Shown in pieces: positions 1 through 8,827 of a stretch of DNA of 42,609 nucleotides (position 1 is its first letter; every line of letters starts with the position of its first letter). The DNA is taken from IMG/VR virus record IMGVR_UViG_3300020601_000863, positions 1 through 42,609 of that record. One strand, given 5' to 3'. The stretch comes from a virus. The position numbers and the translations under genes were made by a program. Under the pieces are notes generated by a model, which made no database searches, was not told where the DNA came from, and saw nothing but the letters and a program-made list of their open reading frames with translations.

Positions 1-1
1 C

Positions 2-3000
2 GAATTATTGTTAATTACAAACAGTACAAAAAGTGAAGTAATTTACAACTTTACTAATGCAACTACTGGTGCTAGTATTAGCATTAAAGATCATGGTGAA
101 GATGATGAATTTCCAACATATCTTCAGACTACTGACGGCGTAACTACACTTACATTAAATTACGATACTAGTGCGCATAGCGAAACTGACGAATTACAAA
201 TATTTGTAGAAGAAAAAGAAGTTCGAATCAGACCATACGACTTTGGTACAGATGCAATTGAACGTATGCGTATTGCACCTCCAATGTCTATGCTTGATGC
301 TGACTTTGAGTACGGATTACAGCCAACTAAGTGGAGTGCGATCGGTACATTGCGCGGATATCCTAGTGTATACGAATTACCAGGAACTGACACTCAAGTT
401 GTTTCGGTTGTAACAGATGCAAGCGCTGGAACAAACGGAATTGGTCAAAGTTTAATTACTGTAACTACTCCTTCACCGCACGGCTTTGAACCGGGTACAC
501 CTATAACAATTAAAGCATTTGAAAATAGTATCAACGGTGCAGCTCGTGCAGAAGGAGCATTTATTATTATTAATACTCCGACTTCAAATACATTTACGTA
601 TTATGCAAAAGCAAAAGTAGGAACAACAAACGGACAGGTTATAAGTACAAACTATACTCAATTACGCGAAGCTGGATTCTATACAGGCGCTGCGATCGGG
701 TCCCCTACATTTGTTATTGCAAGTAACGGCAGTGCAGGAACAATGACTACGGAATTAGCTGTATTAGCTGGACAAGATATTATACCATTTGATGGTGATG
801 CACCAGAGATAGGATCACCGATTGATGATGTATCAGGAGCAGTACCGCTAGGATCTCAAGTAACTTCTATTAGAAGTACTAGCGCCGGCGGCGGAACTTT
901 CTTAAATGTTCAAGTTTTAGGCGACTATAATATTGGTGCAACTACTATCACTGTAGCAGACGCAACTGGTGTAGAACCTGGATTAGCAGTTAACAGTGGA
1001 AATGGATATGCTACATATGTAAGTAATGTAGTAGGAAACGATATATCATTCACGCTTCCTACTACAGACAATATCAAAGGTAATACTTCTACATATACAG
1101 TAACAGGCGAAACAGTTGCTGGCATTGGTAGCGAAGCAACATTTAACATATCAAGAGCAGCAGGAGTATATACAGTTGATTCAATTGTTGACGATGGCTT
1201 AGATTATGAAATTGGAGATAGAATATTAATTTCAGGTGAAGAACTCGGCGGCGTATCACCTGATCACGATTTAACACTTGTAGTTGATAGTACATTTAGT
1301 AATGGTGCAATATCGTCTGTATTAGTTGAAGGTACAGCCTTTGACGGAGTAGCAACAATTACTGGTTTTCAACCACCTGCAAATGGCGGTATAGGTTACG
1401 GCGCATATGTTGATGTTGACATTGTTAATAACGTATTTTCTTCAGTTACATTAACAACTGAAGAAAACTATGATTTTGCAGTAAACGATAGAATAATTGT
1501 TACTGGTGATAATTTTGGCTCTAATGGAGTTGCCGGAACAAACGATCTTATTGTAACAGTTACTAGCGTTGATAGTGAAGGGACTATTTTAACTACTACT
1601 GTAGCAGGTACTGCTCCTGATAGTTCTAAATCTTTTTATGATCCCCCATGGTCAACAAATAACTTAGGAACTGCTGCATTTTTTCAAGTTGTTAAAAACG
1701 GAACAGCTTATACTGTTAATTTTATCAACCCTGGATTTGACTTTATACCGACTGATGTTATAACTGTATTAGGATCTGAATTAGAAGGCATTGATACTAC
1801 AAACGATTTAACTATTACTGTTGATAATGTAGACGGTAGTGGTAGAATTACTAACTTTACAGTTAGTGGCTTAGCAACTAATATCGATCAATACCTCAAT
1901 GTAATTGCTGATCCATTAATTGGTACCTCAGCAGCATTTTCAGTAACACTAAACGCTGGATCTTATAATGTTGCAGTTACATCATTGGGACAGAATTACG
2001 GAATAAATCAGACATTTACAATACTAGGCTCACTATTATATGGTGAAGATGTAACTAATGATTTAGAAATTACTATTACTTCAACAAATGCCACTGGCGG
2101 AATACTTGCAGTATCAGCTACAGGTACAGCAGTTTTAGGTACTGGGTCATATACTAATATTTCAGGGACTAATGAAATTCCACAAGGTAATGGCGGTCAG
2201 TTTACAATAGTAAGAACTAACGGAACATATCAAAGTATTGTTTTAGAAAATGAAGGCACTAATTATGGCGCCGGAAATAGAATAATAATTCCAGGCGACA
2301 ATTTAGGCGGTATATCTCCATTAAACGATATATTAATTAAAGTAACAACAGTAACTGTCGGTACAGACGGTATTGACACATTTACATCAGAATTTGTAGA
2401 AGCCTCGCCTGGCGTTAATTTTGATTTAATATCAACGTTTACTATTACAGAAGTAACAACTAATCCATTACCGGCTGATTCTGAATTAACATTTAGCGCA
2501 TTGGCAACTATTGAAGTTGAGTTTACTAATGCTCACGGATTAGTTCCGGGTGATAGTTTTATTACTGCTATTACTTCCGATGACGGGTCAAACGGTCATA
2601 TATTAGCAGCAGGCTCATATTTTGCAACAGAGATTCCTGCACTTAATAGTTTACGATATCAAGTTAGAGCTCCTGGGAACATTGACGAAAGTACTACAGT
2701 TATCTCTGGAACAGTATATGCAAGGCCTGATAGTTTCTTTATTCACAGACCATATGATGGCGGTGTACAATTAGGCACAGGCGGACCACAACACGGTGCG
2801 CAAGCAATACGTCAAAGTAAAAAGTACATTCGTTATCAATCAGGTAAGGGTATTATGTACACAACCGGTGCGCTATTTGCACCGAGCTACGATTTACGCA
2901 GTGTAACCGCAGACGGTACAGAAGTAGGTGCATTGATTACTGTAGAAACCGACGACAACGATCACGGCGTTCAAGTAGGCGGGATTATTCGTTTATTAGG

Positions 3001-5194
3001 TGTAGAAACACCAGGATATAATAGTGGCAACGATACTGCTGTTCCGCCAAACTTTGATTACGAAGTAGTCGATGTAGTTAATGAACGAGTATTTAAAGTT
3101 AGATCACAACGTAGACTTGGGTCAACAAATGCAGTACTTGGATTTGCAGCACAAATGAGTGTAGTTAGTTGGCATGGTGCAACTGTACGTTCAGGCGTAT
3201 TTGACGACCAAAACGGTATTTTCTGGGAATACGATGGTACTAACATCAGTGTAAATCAACGTACAGGTACTAAACAACTTTCAGGTACTATCTCCTTAGA
3301 AGTTGACGACAACTTAATTACCGGAACAAATACACGCTTTAGAGATCAAGCAAAAGCTGGCGATAGAATTGTTATTAAAGGTATGACACATGTAATAAGT
3401 CATGTTGATAGTGATACTTCGATGACAGTTACTCCAGACTGGCGCGGCGTCGTTAATATTACAGGAACAAAGGCCAACTTAGTTGTAGATAAAAAAGTTA
3501 AACAGCAAGATTTTAACTTAGATAGATTAGACGGAACAGGGCCAAGCGGTTACAATATAGATATTGCTAAGATGCAGATGATTGGTATTCAGTACTCATG
3601 GTACGGTGCTGGTTTCATTGACTTTATGCTACGTGGTTCAGACGGTAACTTTGTATTCTGTCATAGAATGCGTAACTCGAATATAAACACAGAAGCGTTT
3701 ATGCGTTCAGGTAACTTGCCTGTACGTTATGAAGTTACTAACGAAGGCCCTCCAGGACAATTAGCGGAAACAATTGACGCTGTCCAAACAACTATCGAAT
3801 TAGTAGACGGTCAATTCTTTCCAACTAGTGGTACGGTTTATATCGACAATGAAATTATTAATTTTAGTGGTCGTACTGGGAACACATTAACAGGATGTGT
3901 ACGCAATGCAGACTTTGTGAATTTTCAAGCTGGTGCCGAGCGTACATATAATGCTGGTGTAGCAGAATCACATTTAGCTAGAACCGGAGTTATTTTAATT
4001 AGTAACACAATTACTCCATTAATTAGTCACTGGGGTTCAGCGTTCCTAACAGACGGTGGATTTGATGAAGATCGTGGTTACATTTTCTCATACGCAGAAA
4101 CTGGTCTAACAATTTCAACTACTAAGCAGACTGCGTTTATGATTAGACTAGCACCTAGTGTATCTAATGCAATCGTAGGCGACTTAGGCGAAAGAGAATT
4201 GTTAAACCGTGCGCAGTTATTGCTTCAAGGTCTTGAAATTACTTCAGAAACAGGCACAGGCGGCATTGTTGTTGAAGGAGTGTTAAATCCAAACAACTTC
4301 CCACTAGATCCTGGAACAGTTACTTGGTCAGGACTAGCATCGCAAGCTCAAGGTGGTCAACCATCGTTTGCACAAATTGCAAACGGAGGTTCTATTACGT
4401 GGGCATCTGGTGCTGCGGCTGTCACAGCAACTCCTGCAACTGCTGCATTTCCTTCAGGAACAATTACATTAACAGACTGGTATTGGGTTGGAGGAACACA
4501 ATACAGTACCGATGGCCAAGCCCAGGTACTGTTAGACGATGATGATTATCGTAATTATATAGATTCTGGATTAAGCACAGGAGATTACTTTACTCATCCA
4601 AACTTCCCCGCAAACACCACTGTAACGGGATTTAGTAGTAGATGGACCAATGGCGGGAATAGGTATAGATGGATGTATTTAAGTTCTAATTCTTCTGGCA
4701 ATGCTAGTCAACAAAGTGCAACTGTGCAAAAACGATATAAGACTAGTTCAACTTCTGTTATTTGGTTTAACAGTGCTAGTCTTGCAGCCGCTGGAGTAAC
4801 ATCAGGAACATCAGTATCTGACTCTAGGTTCCCAGCAGGTACACAAGTTAACACTATTAATTTAGATAGTTATTTTGGAAATTCATATAGTATTGTATCG
4901 TTTAACAATACGTCAAATGCAACTGTAATTAATCCAGGAACTACAACTATTGAATTTAGCTTTATTGAACCGCCGTACGCACAGCCGGGCGAGACAGTAT
5001 TCTCGTACATTGCTAACCCAGGAGAGCGTTCTACACTTGATTTAAATCAATTGAAAGAATTAACTAATACTCCACTAGGCGGCCGAGGCACATTTCCTAA
5101 TGGTCCAGATGTGTTAGCAATTAACGTGTATAAGGTAAGCGGTTCAGATCTTACTGGAAATATTATTCTAAGATGGGGCGAAGCACAAGCATAA
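2..5194 (+). CDS. Very large virion protein, probably tail or baseplate (5' partial)
   Basis: The frame is open to the left edge. The first usable start is a TTG at 8, but no RBS can be seen and the true start is probably outside the window. At least 1728 residues remain. The composition is rich in Thr, Ser, Asn, Gly and Val, typical of beta-structured phage tail proteins, with no membrane segment or enzyme motif. Residues about 375-800 hold five tandem units of about 88 residues, each with a core like 'GDRIIVTGDNFG' followed by 'NDL' (cores near residues 400, 490, 579, 664 and 753). Residues about 910-1250 ('HRPYDGGVQLGTGG', 'YIRYQSGKGI') resemble a block I associate with large structural proteins of marine T4-like phages. 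It stands alone on its strand, facing the heptose operon. Virion role is likely; the exact part (baseplate wedge, fibre base or whisker) is not resolved. Confidence 0.7.
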   Translation, partial: ELLLITNSTKSEVIYNFTNATTGASISIKDHGEDDEFPTYLQTTDGVTTLTLNYDTSAHSETDELQIFVEEKEVRIRPYDFGTDAIERMRIAPPMSMLDADFEYGLQPTKWSAIGTLRGYPSVYELPGTDTQVVSVVTDASAGTNGIGQSLITVTTPSPHGFEPGTPITIKAFENSINGAARAEGAFIIINTPTSNTFTYYAKAKVGTTNGQVISTNYTQLREAGFYTGAAIGSPTFVIASNGSAGTMTTELAVLAGQDIIPFDGDAPEIGSPIDDVSGAVPLGSQVTSIRSTSAGGGTFLNVQVLGDYNIGATTITVADATGVEPGLAVNSGNGYATYVSNVVGNDISFTLPTTDNIKGNTSTYTVTGETVAGIGSEATFNISRAAGVYTVDSIVDDGLDYEIGDRILISGEELGGVSPDHDLTLVVDSTFSNGAISSVLVEGTAFDGVATITGFQPPANGGIGYGAYVDVDIVNNVFSSVTLTTEENYDFAVNDRIIVTGDNFGSNGVAGTNDLIVTVTSVDSEGTILTTTVAGTAPDSSKSFYDPPWSTNNLGTAAFFQVVKNGTAYTVNFINPGFDFIPTDVITVLGSELEGIDTTNDLTITVDNVDGSGRITNFTVSGLATNIDQYLNVIADPLIGTSAAFSVTLNAGSYNVAVTSLGQNYGINQTFTILGSLLYGEDVTNDLEITITSTNATGGILAVSATGTAVLGTGSYTNISGTNEIPQGNGGQFTIVRTNGTYQSIVLENEGTNYGAGNRIIIPGDNLGGISPLNDILIKVTTVTVGTDGIDTFTSEFVEASPGVNFDLISTFTITEVTTNPLPADSELTFSALATIEVEFTNAHGLVPGDSFITAITSDDGSNGHILAAGSYFATEIPALNSLRYQVRAPGNIDESTTVISGTVYARPDSFFIHRPYDGGVQLGTGGPQHGAQAIRQSKKYIRYQSGKGIMYTTGALFAPSYDLRSVTADGTEVGALITVETDDNDHGVQVGGIIRLLGVETPGYNSGNDTAVPPNFDYEVVDVVNERVFKVRSQRRLGSTNAVLGFAAQMSVVSWHGATVRSGVFDDQNGIFWEYDGTNISVNQRTGTKQLSGTISLEVDDNLITGTNTRFRDQAKAGDRIVIKGMTHVISHVDSDTSMTVTPDWRGVVNITGTKANLVVDKKVKQQDFNLDRLDGTGPSGYNIDIAKMQMIGIQYSWYGAGFIDFMLRGSDGNFVFCHRMRNSNINTEAFMRSGNLPVRYEVTNEGPPGQLAETIDAVQTTIELVDGQFFPTSGTVYIDNEIINFSGRTGNTLTGCVRNADFVNFQAGAERTYNAGVAESHLARTGVILISNTITPLISHWGSAFLTDGGFDEDRGYIFSYAETGLTISTTKQTAFMIRLAPSVSNAIVGDLGERELLNRAQLLLQGLEITSETGTGGIVVEGVLNPNNFPLDPGTVTWSGLASQAQGGQPSFAQIANGGSITWASGAAAVTATPATAAFPSGTITLTDWYWVGGTQYSTDGQAQVLLDDDDYRNYIDSGLSTGDYFTHPNFPANTTVTGFSSRWTNGGNRYRWMYLSSNSSGNASQQSATVQKRYKTSSTSVIWFNSASLAAAGVTSGTSVSDSRFPAGTQVNTINLDSYFGNSYSIVSFNNTSNATVINPGTTTIEFSFIEPPYAQPGETVFSYIANPGERSTLDLNQLKELTNTPLGGRGTFPNGPDVLAINVYKVSGSDLTGNIILRWGEAQA
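1140..2420 (+). repeat. Five tandem ~88-residue beta repeats inside the large virion protein
   Basis: Five copies of a unit share the pattern 'Y-x-x-G/N-D-R-I-x-I/V-x-G-x-x-x-G-G', then 'NDL-x-I-x-V', then a Gly-rich turn and 'V-x-G-T-A'. Cores start near nucleotides 1205, 1475, 1742, 1997 and 2264, so the spacing is 255-270 bases. The copies have diverged at the DNA level, which argues for an old duplication kept as a structural module. Outer limits are approximate. Confidence 0.65.
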
Positions 5195-5202
5195 TGCTTG
5201 CA

Positions 5203-5229
5203 TTGCACAGGCTTATAATGCCTGTGCAA
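5203..5229. terminator. Hairpin between convergent genes
   Basis: A perfect 10-bp stem (TTGCACAGGC at 5203-5212 with GCCTGTGCAA at 5220-5229) has a 7-base loop containing the gmhB-like stop codon. It separates the convergent large virion gene and the minus-strand heptose operon. Neither strand shows a strong U-tract after the stem, so it may protect 3' ends or terminate with help rather than act as a classical intrinsic terminator. A second small palindrome (CAAGCAT A ATGCTTG, 5187-5201) overlaps the stop of the upstream gene. Confidence 0.5.
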
Positions 5230-5818
5230 ATTCCCACAAATCGTCAAATATATATGTTTGTTTTTGAAGTGTTCTGTAGGTAAACTTTTTCAATTCTTTT
5301 TCAGTTTCTGTTCCATGTCCTGTTCTTACTAGTACAGGTCTTGCACCCATTTTAACAGCAGCTTTTAGGTCAGAAATCTTGTCACCTACATAGTACCCTT
5401 GATTAAATTTAATAAACGGTACTTCTTTTTCGCAACGTTTGAACATGCCAGTATTTGGTTTGGCATACATATCTTCTTTACGACTGCTAGTGCTATAGTA
5501 TAATGCATCAATACTAGGACAACCTGCTCGACCTAATAGGTCGAACATGTAACGATGTACTTCTTCAACATCTTCACTAGTCATTAATCCTTTTTCGATT
5601 CCGCCTTGATTAGTTATTATTGCAATTTTATGACCTTTGGCTCTAATCATTGCAACTGCTTCTAAACTGTTAGGTAATGGATCAAAGTCTTGTGGACGAG
5701 TTACATAAGTGCCCAAGTCCCTATTAATAACACCGTCACGATCTAAACCAACTACACACTTATTTGCAACTTTAATTGCACCAGGAGCATCGCCTTGCCC
5801 CCAATATATATTTGTCAT
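5213..5818 (-). CDS. gmhB: HAD phosphatase, GmhB-like (heptose-bisphosphate phosphatase)
   Basis: This 201-residue protein carries the HAD motifs in order: nucleophile loop 'DRDGVINRD' (Asp26 and Asp28), 'ITNQGG' near residues 68-73, 'AKPNTGM' with the motif III lysine near 118, and 'GDKISD' near 145. The order and wording match GmhB, which removes the 7-phosphate from D-glycero-beta-D-manno-heptose 1,7-bisphosphate in ADP-heptose synthesis. The Cys-rich zinc loop usual just before 'RKP' in GmhB and HisB-N is absent; the equivalent stretch reads 'YYSTSSRKED'. It is the last gene of the operon and its ATG overlaps the cupin stop by 4 bases. Company with HldE and HldD supports the heptose role. 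A related HAD activity, such as on Kdo-8-phosphate, cannot be excluded. Confidence 0.8.
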   Translation of the reverse strand: MTNIYWGQGDAPGAIKVANKCVVGLDRDGVINRDLGTYVTRPQDFDPLPNSLEAVAMIRAKGHKIAIITNQGGIEKGLMTSEDVEEVHRYMFDLLGRAGCPSIDALYYSTSSRKEDMYAKPNTGMFKRCEKEVPFIKFNQGYYVGDKISDLKAAVKMGARPVLVRTGHGTETEKELKKFTYRTLQKQTYIFDDLWEFAQAL

Positions 5819-6201
5819 TGTGTTTCCTCTTTAGTTGATTGGCTGTCGCCTGGAATAATTCTATAATTCTCTTCAACACTATCGGGCGTACTTACTTCTG
5901 TAATACTTGAATTGGCTTCTAATGCTTCTAGTTGATGCGGCATCAACGGAGGATTACGCCAAGTATCGCCTTCACCTAATTCCTTTTCGTACAATGTTGC
6001 AGTAGTAGTGTCGATGTATCTTAATTTAAATCGTCCTGCATTTACAAACCAAGTTTCATCTTTTTCTCTATGGAAGTGCATACTAAACTTAGCACCAACT
6101 TTATCAAATACCATAATCTTACCACAGTAATGTTCATTAGTGGCCCAAATGAGTTCGTATCCCCATCCTTTTTTAACATAACCTTCTAGTCGTGTTGTCA
6201 T
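5815..6201 (-). CDS. Small cupin, mannose-6-phosphate isomerase type II-like
   Basis: This 128-residue single-domain cupin has a metal-binding signature 'HFHREKDETW' (His42, His44, Glu49) and a later 'PHQLEAL' giving the fourth ligand. The fold and the opening 'GWGYELIWA' resemble the sugar-phosphate cupins found beside nucleotide-sugar genes. The substrate is unknown. It sits in the heptose operon, 14 bases after the oxygenase and overlapping the phosphatase start by 4 bases. An AGGA sequence precedes the ATG. Because GmhA (sedoheptulose-7-phosphate isomerase) is missing from the window, an isomerase role in the pathway is an attractive guess, but the sequence alone does not show it. Confidence 0.7.
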   Translation of the reverse strand: MTTRLEGYVKKGWGYELIWATNEHYCGKIMVFDKVGAKFSMHFHREKDETWFVNAGRFKLRYIDTTTATLYEKELGEGDTWRNPPLMPHQLEALEANSSITEVSTPDSVEENYRIIPGDSQSTKEETQ

Positions 6202-6215
6202 TTTAAAATCCTTTA

Positions 6216-6848
6216 TTAATTGTATGTAAGATTATGTACGTTAAAGCTCATTGTAATCCGCACAACGTCACTTATAAATGGATATACTTGATGATTTAAA
6301 TCTGCATCAAACAAAAATATATCACCTGTTTTTGGAACAATTTTATGTGTATAATTACTGCTTTGAAATTCTAATTGCCCCGGACATCTCATATTTGAAT
6401 TTATTGGAATGTTTATAATTTCCTTAGATATTTCTTCAGGAACGTCAATCATGCATATTCCGCTTAATACGCCAGAATGTTTATGTGTTGGATTAAATTC
6501 GTGTTGTCGTTGATAATTAATCCAAGGCCCTGTACCTAAGTCGTAGTTAACAGTATTGACTGTATCTTCAATATTATTTAAAATGAGATTTTGTTTTATC
6601 CTTGTCATTCTCTCTTTAACGTACTGTTTAATATGTACATCGATAAATTTTAAAAATTGAGAAATTTGAATTTCATTACATGAAACAGATAATTGACTTT
6701 GAATATTTCCTGCTAAATTATGACCATTGCTTTGATTATTGCGTTTTGTACTTTCGGCAATTGCCGTTAATAAACTTTGTTCAATGGTAGTTGTGCTAGA
6801 ATGATATATTGATGGACCAAACGGTAATAATACTTTATACGGTTCCAT
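6216..6848 (-). CDS. Putative 2-oxoglutarate/Fe(II)-dependent oxygenase
   Basis: The predicted 210-residue protein matches the pattern of phage 2OG-Fe(II) oxygenases: 'FNPTHKHSGVLSG' gives the first iron-binding histidine region (near residues 122-124), 'LFDADLNHQVYP' the distal histidine (near 186), and 'RITMSFN' the 2-oxoglutarate-binding arginine (near 197). The family hydroxylates proteins or small molecules; the target here is unknown. I chose the ATG at 6848, preceded by GAGG nine bases upstream, over the longer TTG start at 6863. It overlaps the end of HldD by 14 bases, so it is part of the heptose operon. Similar oxygenases are common accessory genes in marine T4-like phages. Confidence 0.75.
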   Translation of the reverse strand: MEPYKVLLPFGPSIYHSSTTTIEQSLLTAIAESTKRNNQSNGHNLAGNIQSQLSVSCNEIQISQFLKFIDVHIKQYVKERMTRIKQNLILNNIEDTVNTVNYDLGTGPWINYQRQHEFNPTHKHSGVLSGICMIDVPEEISKEIINIPINSNMRCPGQLEFQSSNYTHKIVPKTGDIFLFDADLNHQVYPFISDVVRITMSFNVHNLTYN

Positions 6849-7656
6849 TAATATAATCCTCAATACCTGTAAACTTCATGTCTATAGTGTTATTTAATGA
6901 CGTCATGTTTGCACAAGTATATTTCTGGTATTGACTTTTTAGATTATCAGGCATAGGTACGTATTCAATTTCTGCATTATGTTTTTTAGCAATTGCCCTG
7001 GCTACTGTTTCGAAGCTAGTAGCAGTGCCTGTACCTACATTCCAAATTCCCTTGCCATCTACATTAAACATTTTTTCGTGTACTTGACAGATGTCTTCTA
7101 CACAAATAAAATCTCTTTTATACTGGTCTGAATTTTCAAAAAGTTTAATAATCCCAGTATTTTTTGCTTGTTGCGTAAACTTAGTATACGGACTTGCTTG
7201 ATCGCCTTTGTGTTCTTCGCCTGGACCATAAACATTAAAGTATCGAAAACCTTGAATATTAATAGTAAACTCGTCCTTGTGTTGATTAATAAATCTATCA
7301 AACAAAAACTTTGACCAGGCATATGGACTCTGCGGCAACAACATGCCATCTTCTGTAAAATGTTCAGTTGTGCCATATACACTAGCACTTGACGCATACT
7401 GGAAATTAGTACCCATCATTTCGCATGCTTGTACAAGTCGTAAACTATATTCAAAGTTTTGTTCTAAAATTTGTTCTACATCTGTAAATGTAGTTGCACT
7501 GATGGCACCTAGATGCACTACCCAGTCATAGTCTTCAGGGTTAGGAATAATGTTAGGACGATATTCCCATCCTTCTACTTCGTGACCTTTGCTTAACAAA
7601 TATAATGCAAGGTTTTTACCAATAAAGCCTTCGTGACCTGTAACTAATATTTTCAT
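6835..7656 (-). CDS. hldD: ADP-L-glycero-D-manno-heptose 6-epimerase (HldD-like)
   Basis: This 273-residue short-chain dehydrogenase-type epimerase opens with a Rossmann NAD(P) loop, 'MKILVTGHEGFIG', and has the catalytic Tyr112-x3-Lys116 in 'SPYAWSK'. It also has the HldD-diagnostic 'FRYFNVYGPGEEHKG' and 'GIWNVGTGTATSFE'. HldD inverts C6 of ADP-D-glycero-heptose to give ADP-L-glycero-heptose, the donor for inner-core LPS. Bacterial HldD is about 310 residues, so this copy is somewhat compact, but the catalytic parts are intact. The ATG overlaps the HldE stop (ATGA), indicating translational coupling. A general sugar epimerase is less likely given the diagnostic stretch and the HldE neighbour. 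Confidence 0.9.
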   Translation of the reverse strand: MKILVTGHEGFIGKNLALYLLSKGHEVEGWEYRPNIIPNPEDYDWVVHLGAISATTFTDVEQILEQNFEYSLRLVQACEMMGTNFQYASSASVYGTTEHFTEDGMLLPQSPYAWSKFLFDRFINQHKDEFTINIQGFRYFNVYGPGEEHKGDQASPYTKFTQQAKNTGIIKLFENSDQYKRDFICVEDICQVHEKMFNVDGKGIWNVGTGTATSFETVARAIAKKHNAEIEYVPMPDNLKSQYQKYTCANMTSLNNTIDMKFTGIEDYINGTV

Positions 7657-8792
7657 TTGCTTGCCTCTATAATTCTTGTTGTACTGTAACCTTCTACTAT
7701 AGGCACAATATGCACAGGTGCTAAGTCATGCCCCACTACAGTTTCTACAGTATAATCTCCGCCCTTAACAATAAGAGCAGGGTTTAATCTTTTAATTAAG
7801 TTATACGGAGTGTCGTCGTTGAACACAAACACTTCATCTACCCAAGGTAATGCCTCAAGTTGCTCTATTCTAGTTTGTTCATCATTAATCGGTCGACTGT
7901 CGCCTTTAAGCCGTTTAACACTTGCGTCACTGTTAATACCTACTACGAGTTTAGTACCTAAACTGCGAGCTTGTTTTAATAGTTCAAAATGTCCTTTGTG
8001 TAGTATATCAAATACGCCATTAGTAAACACTATAGATTGTTCAAAGTCTTTTTTACTTAAAACATATGTACCTGCATGTTTTACACTTTCGGTTGCTGCA
8101 TCAACAGCCATTTGTAAACAAGTTGCGTAATTTTTTCCAATGTCAATACCGTATACAAATGCTGCTAAGAAACAATCACCTGCTCCAGTAACATCTGATA
8201 CTTCAACTTGATCTACAATTGCGGTATAATCAGCATTGTCAATCTTGGCATGTACTGCGTCTTGTGCGTCAGTTGTAATAATGTTACCTAACCAGGTATC
8301 AAACCCTAAATCACGATATTCTTTGTTGTTAGGTTTAACTAACCATGCGCCTTTATAATAACTAGAATGGCGTTTAGGATCTACAATAACTTTACAGCCA
8401 AAATTATTAAGATGGGCTATAATTTCTAAAGAACGATCTAACACACCTTTGTTATAGTCGCTGAGAATAACATAGTTGTACTGCGAGAAATCAGTTGCTC
8501 GTATAGTGTCTAGCACTACATTGCCGTTGGCGTGTTTGTCATCATCTATGCGTGTAATATAATGACCGTCACAAATTACTCTAGTTTTGACACTGCTAGC
8601 ACTATCTGTTTTAAACAGGTCAACATCAACACCTAAACTTTTAAGGTTATCAAATACTAATCCAGCGCCGCCTATAGTTTCAACTTCACGCAGATATTTA
8701 ACTACAGGGACAGGAGCCTCCGGACTCAAGCGATTGCTTGTCCCATAGATATATTTGTCAATTATAACATCGCCAATTATTAAGACTTTCAT
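7653..8792 (-). CDS. hldE: Bifunctional heptose-7-phosphate kinase / heptose-1-phosphate adenylyltransferase (HldE-like)
   Basis: Two domains are visible. Residues 1-245 form a PfkB-type kinase with 'RLSPEAPVPV' (21-30), 'SDYNKG' near 111-116, 'VIVDPK' (135-140) and the catalytic 'DVTGAGD' ending at Asp206. Residues 253-379 form a nucleotidyltransferase with 'GVFDILHKGH' (259-268), 'GINSDASVKRLKGDSRPI' (285-302), 'IVKGGDY' and 'STTRIIE'. This is the HldE layout: phosphorylation of heptose-7-phosphate at C1, then adenylylation of heptose-1-phosphate. The protein has 379 residues against about 477 in E. coli, and the shortening lies in the kinase domain. It is the first gene of the operon. The -10 hexamer ends six bases before the ATG and no Shine-Dalgarno sequence is present. 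Confidence 0.93.
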   Translation of the reverse strand: MKVLIIGDVIIDKYIYGTSNRLSPEAPVPVVKYLREVETIGGAGLVFDNLKSLGVDVDLFKTDSASSVKTRVICDGHYITRIDDDKHANGNVVLDTIRATDFSQYNYVILSDYNKGVLDRSLEIIAHLNNFGCKVIVDPKRHSSYYKGAWLVKPNNKEYRDLGFDTWLGNIITTDAQDAVHAKIDNADYTAIVDQVEVSDVTGAGDCFLAAFVYGIDIGKNYATCLQMAVDAATESVKHAGTYVLSKKDFEQSIVFTNGVFDILHKGHFELLKQARSLGTKLVVGINSDASVKRLKGDSRPINDEQTRIEQLEALPWVDEVFVFNDDTPYNLIKRLNPALIVKGGDYTVETVVGHDLAPVHIVPIVEGYSTTRIIEASK

Positions 8793-8798
8793 AAAACT

Positions 8799-8827
8799 AT
8801 TATATACTCTTTGCGATTAATTGTCAA
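8799..8827 (-). promoter_or_regulatory. Consensus sigma70 promoter for the heptose operon
   Basis: On the minus strand TTGACA (8822-8827) is followed by a 17-base spacer and TATAAT (8799-8804), a perfect consensus. Only six bases separate the -10 from the hldE ATG at 8792, so transcription should start at or next to the start codon. The -35 lies just past the stop of the Nudix gene. This predicts early expression by the unmodified host polymerase. Confidence 0.9.

Noticed and set aside
4324-4542. Plus-strand 72-residue frame inside the large virion gene
   Set aside because: Shadow frame with Cys/Arg-rich, unstructured translation and no RBS; the long gene fully explains the region.
5187-5229. 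Palindromes at 5187-5229 as an attachment site or origin
   Set aside because: They lie between two convergent stop codons, the usual place for terminator hairpins, with no integrase or repeat partner in the window.
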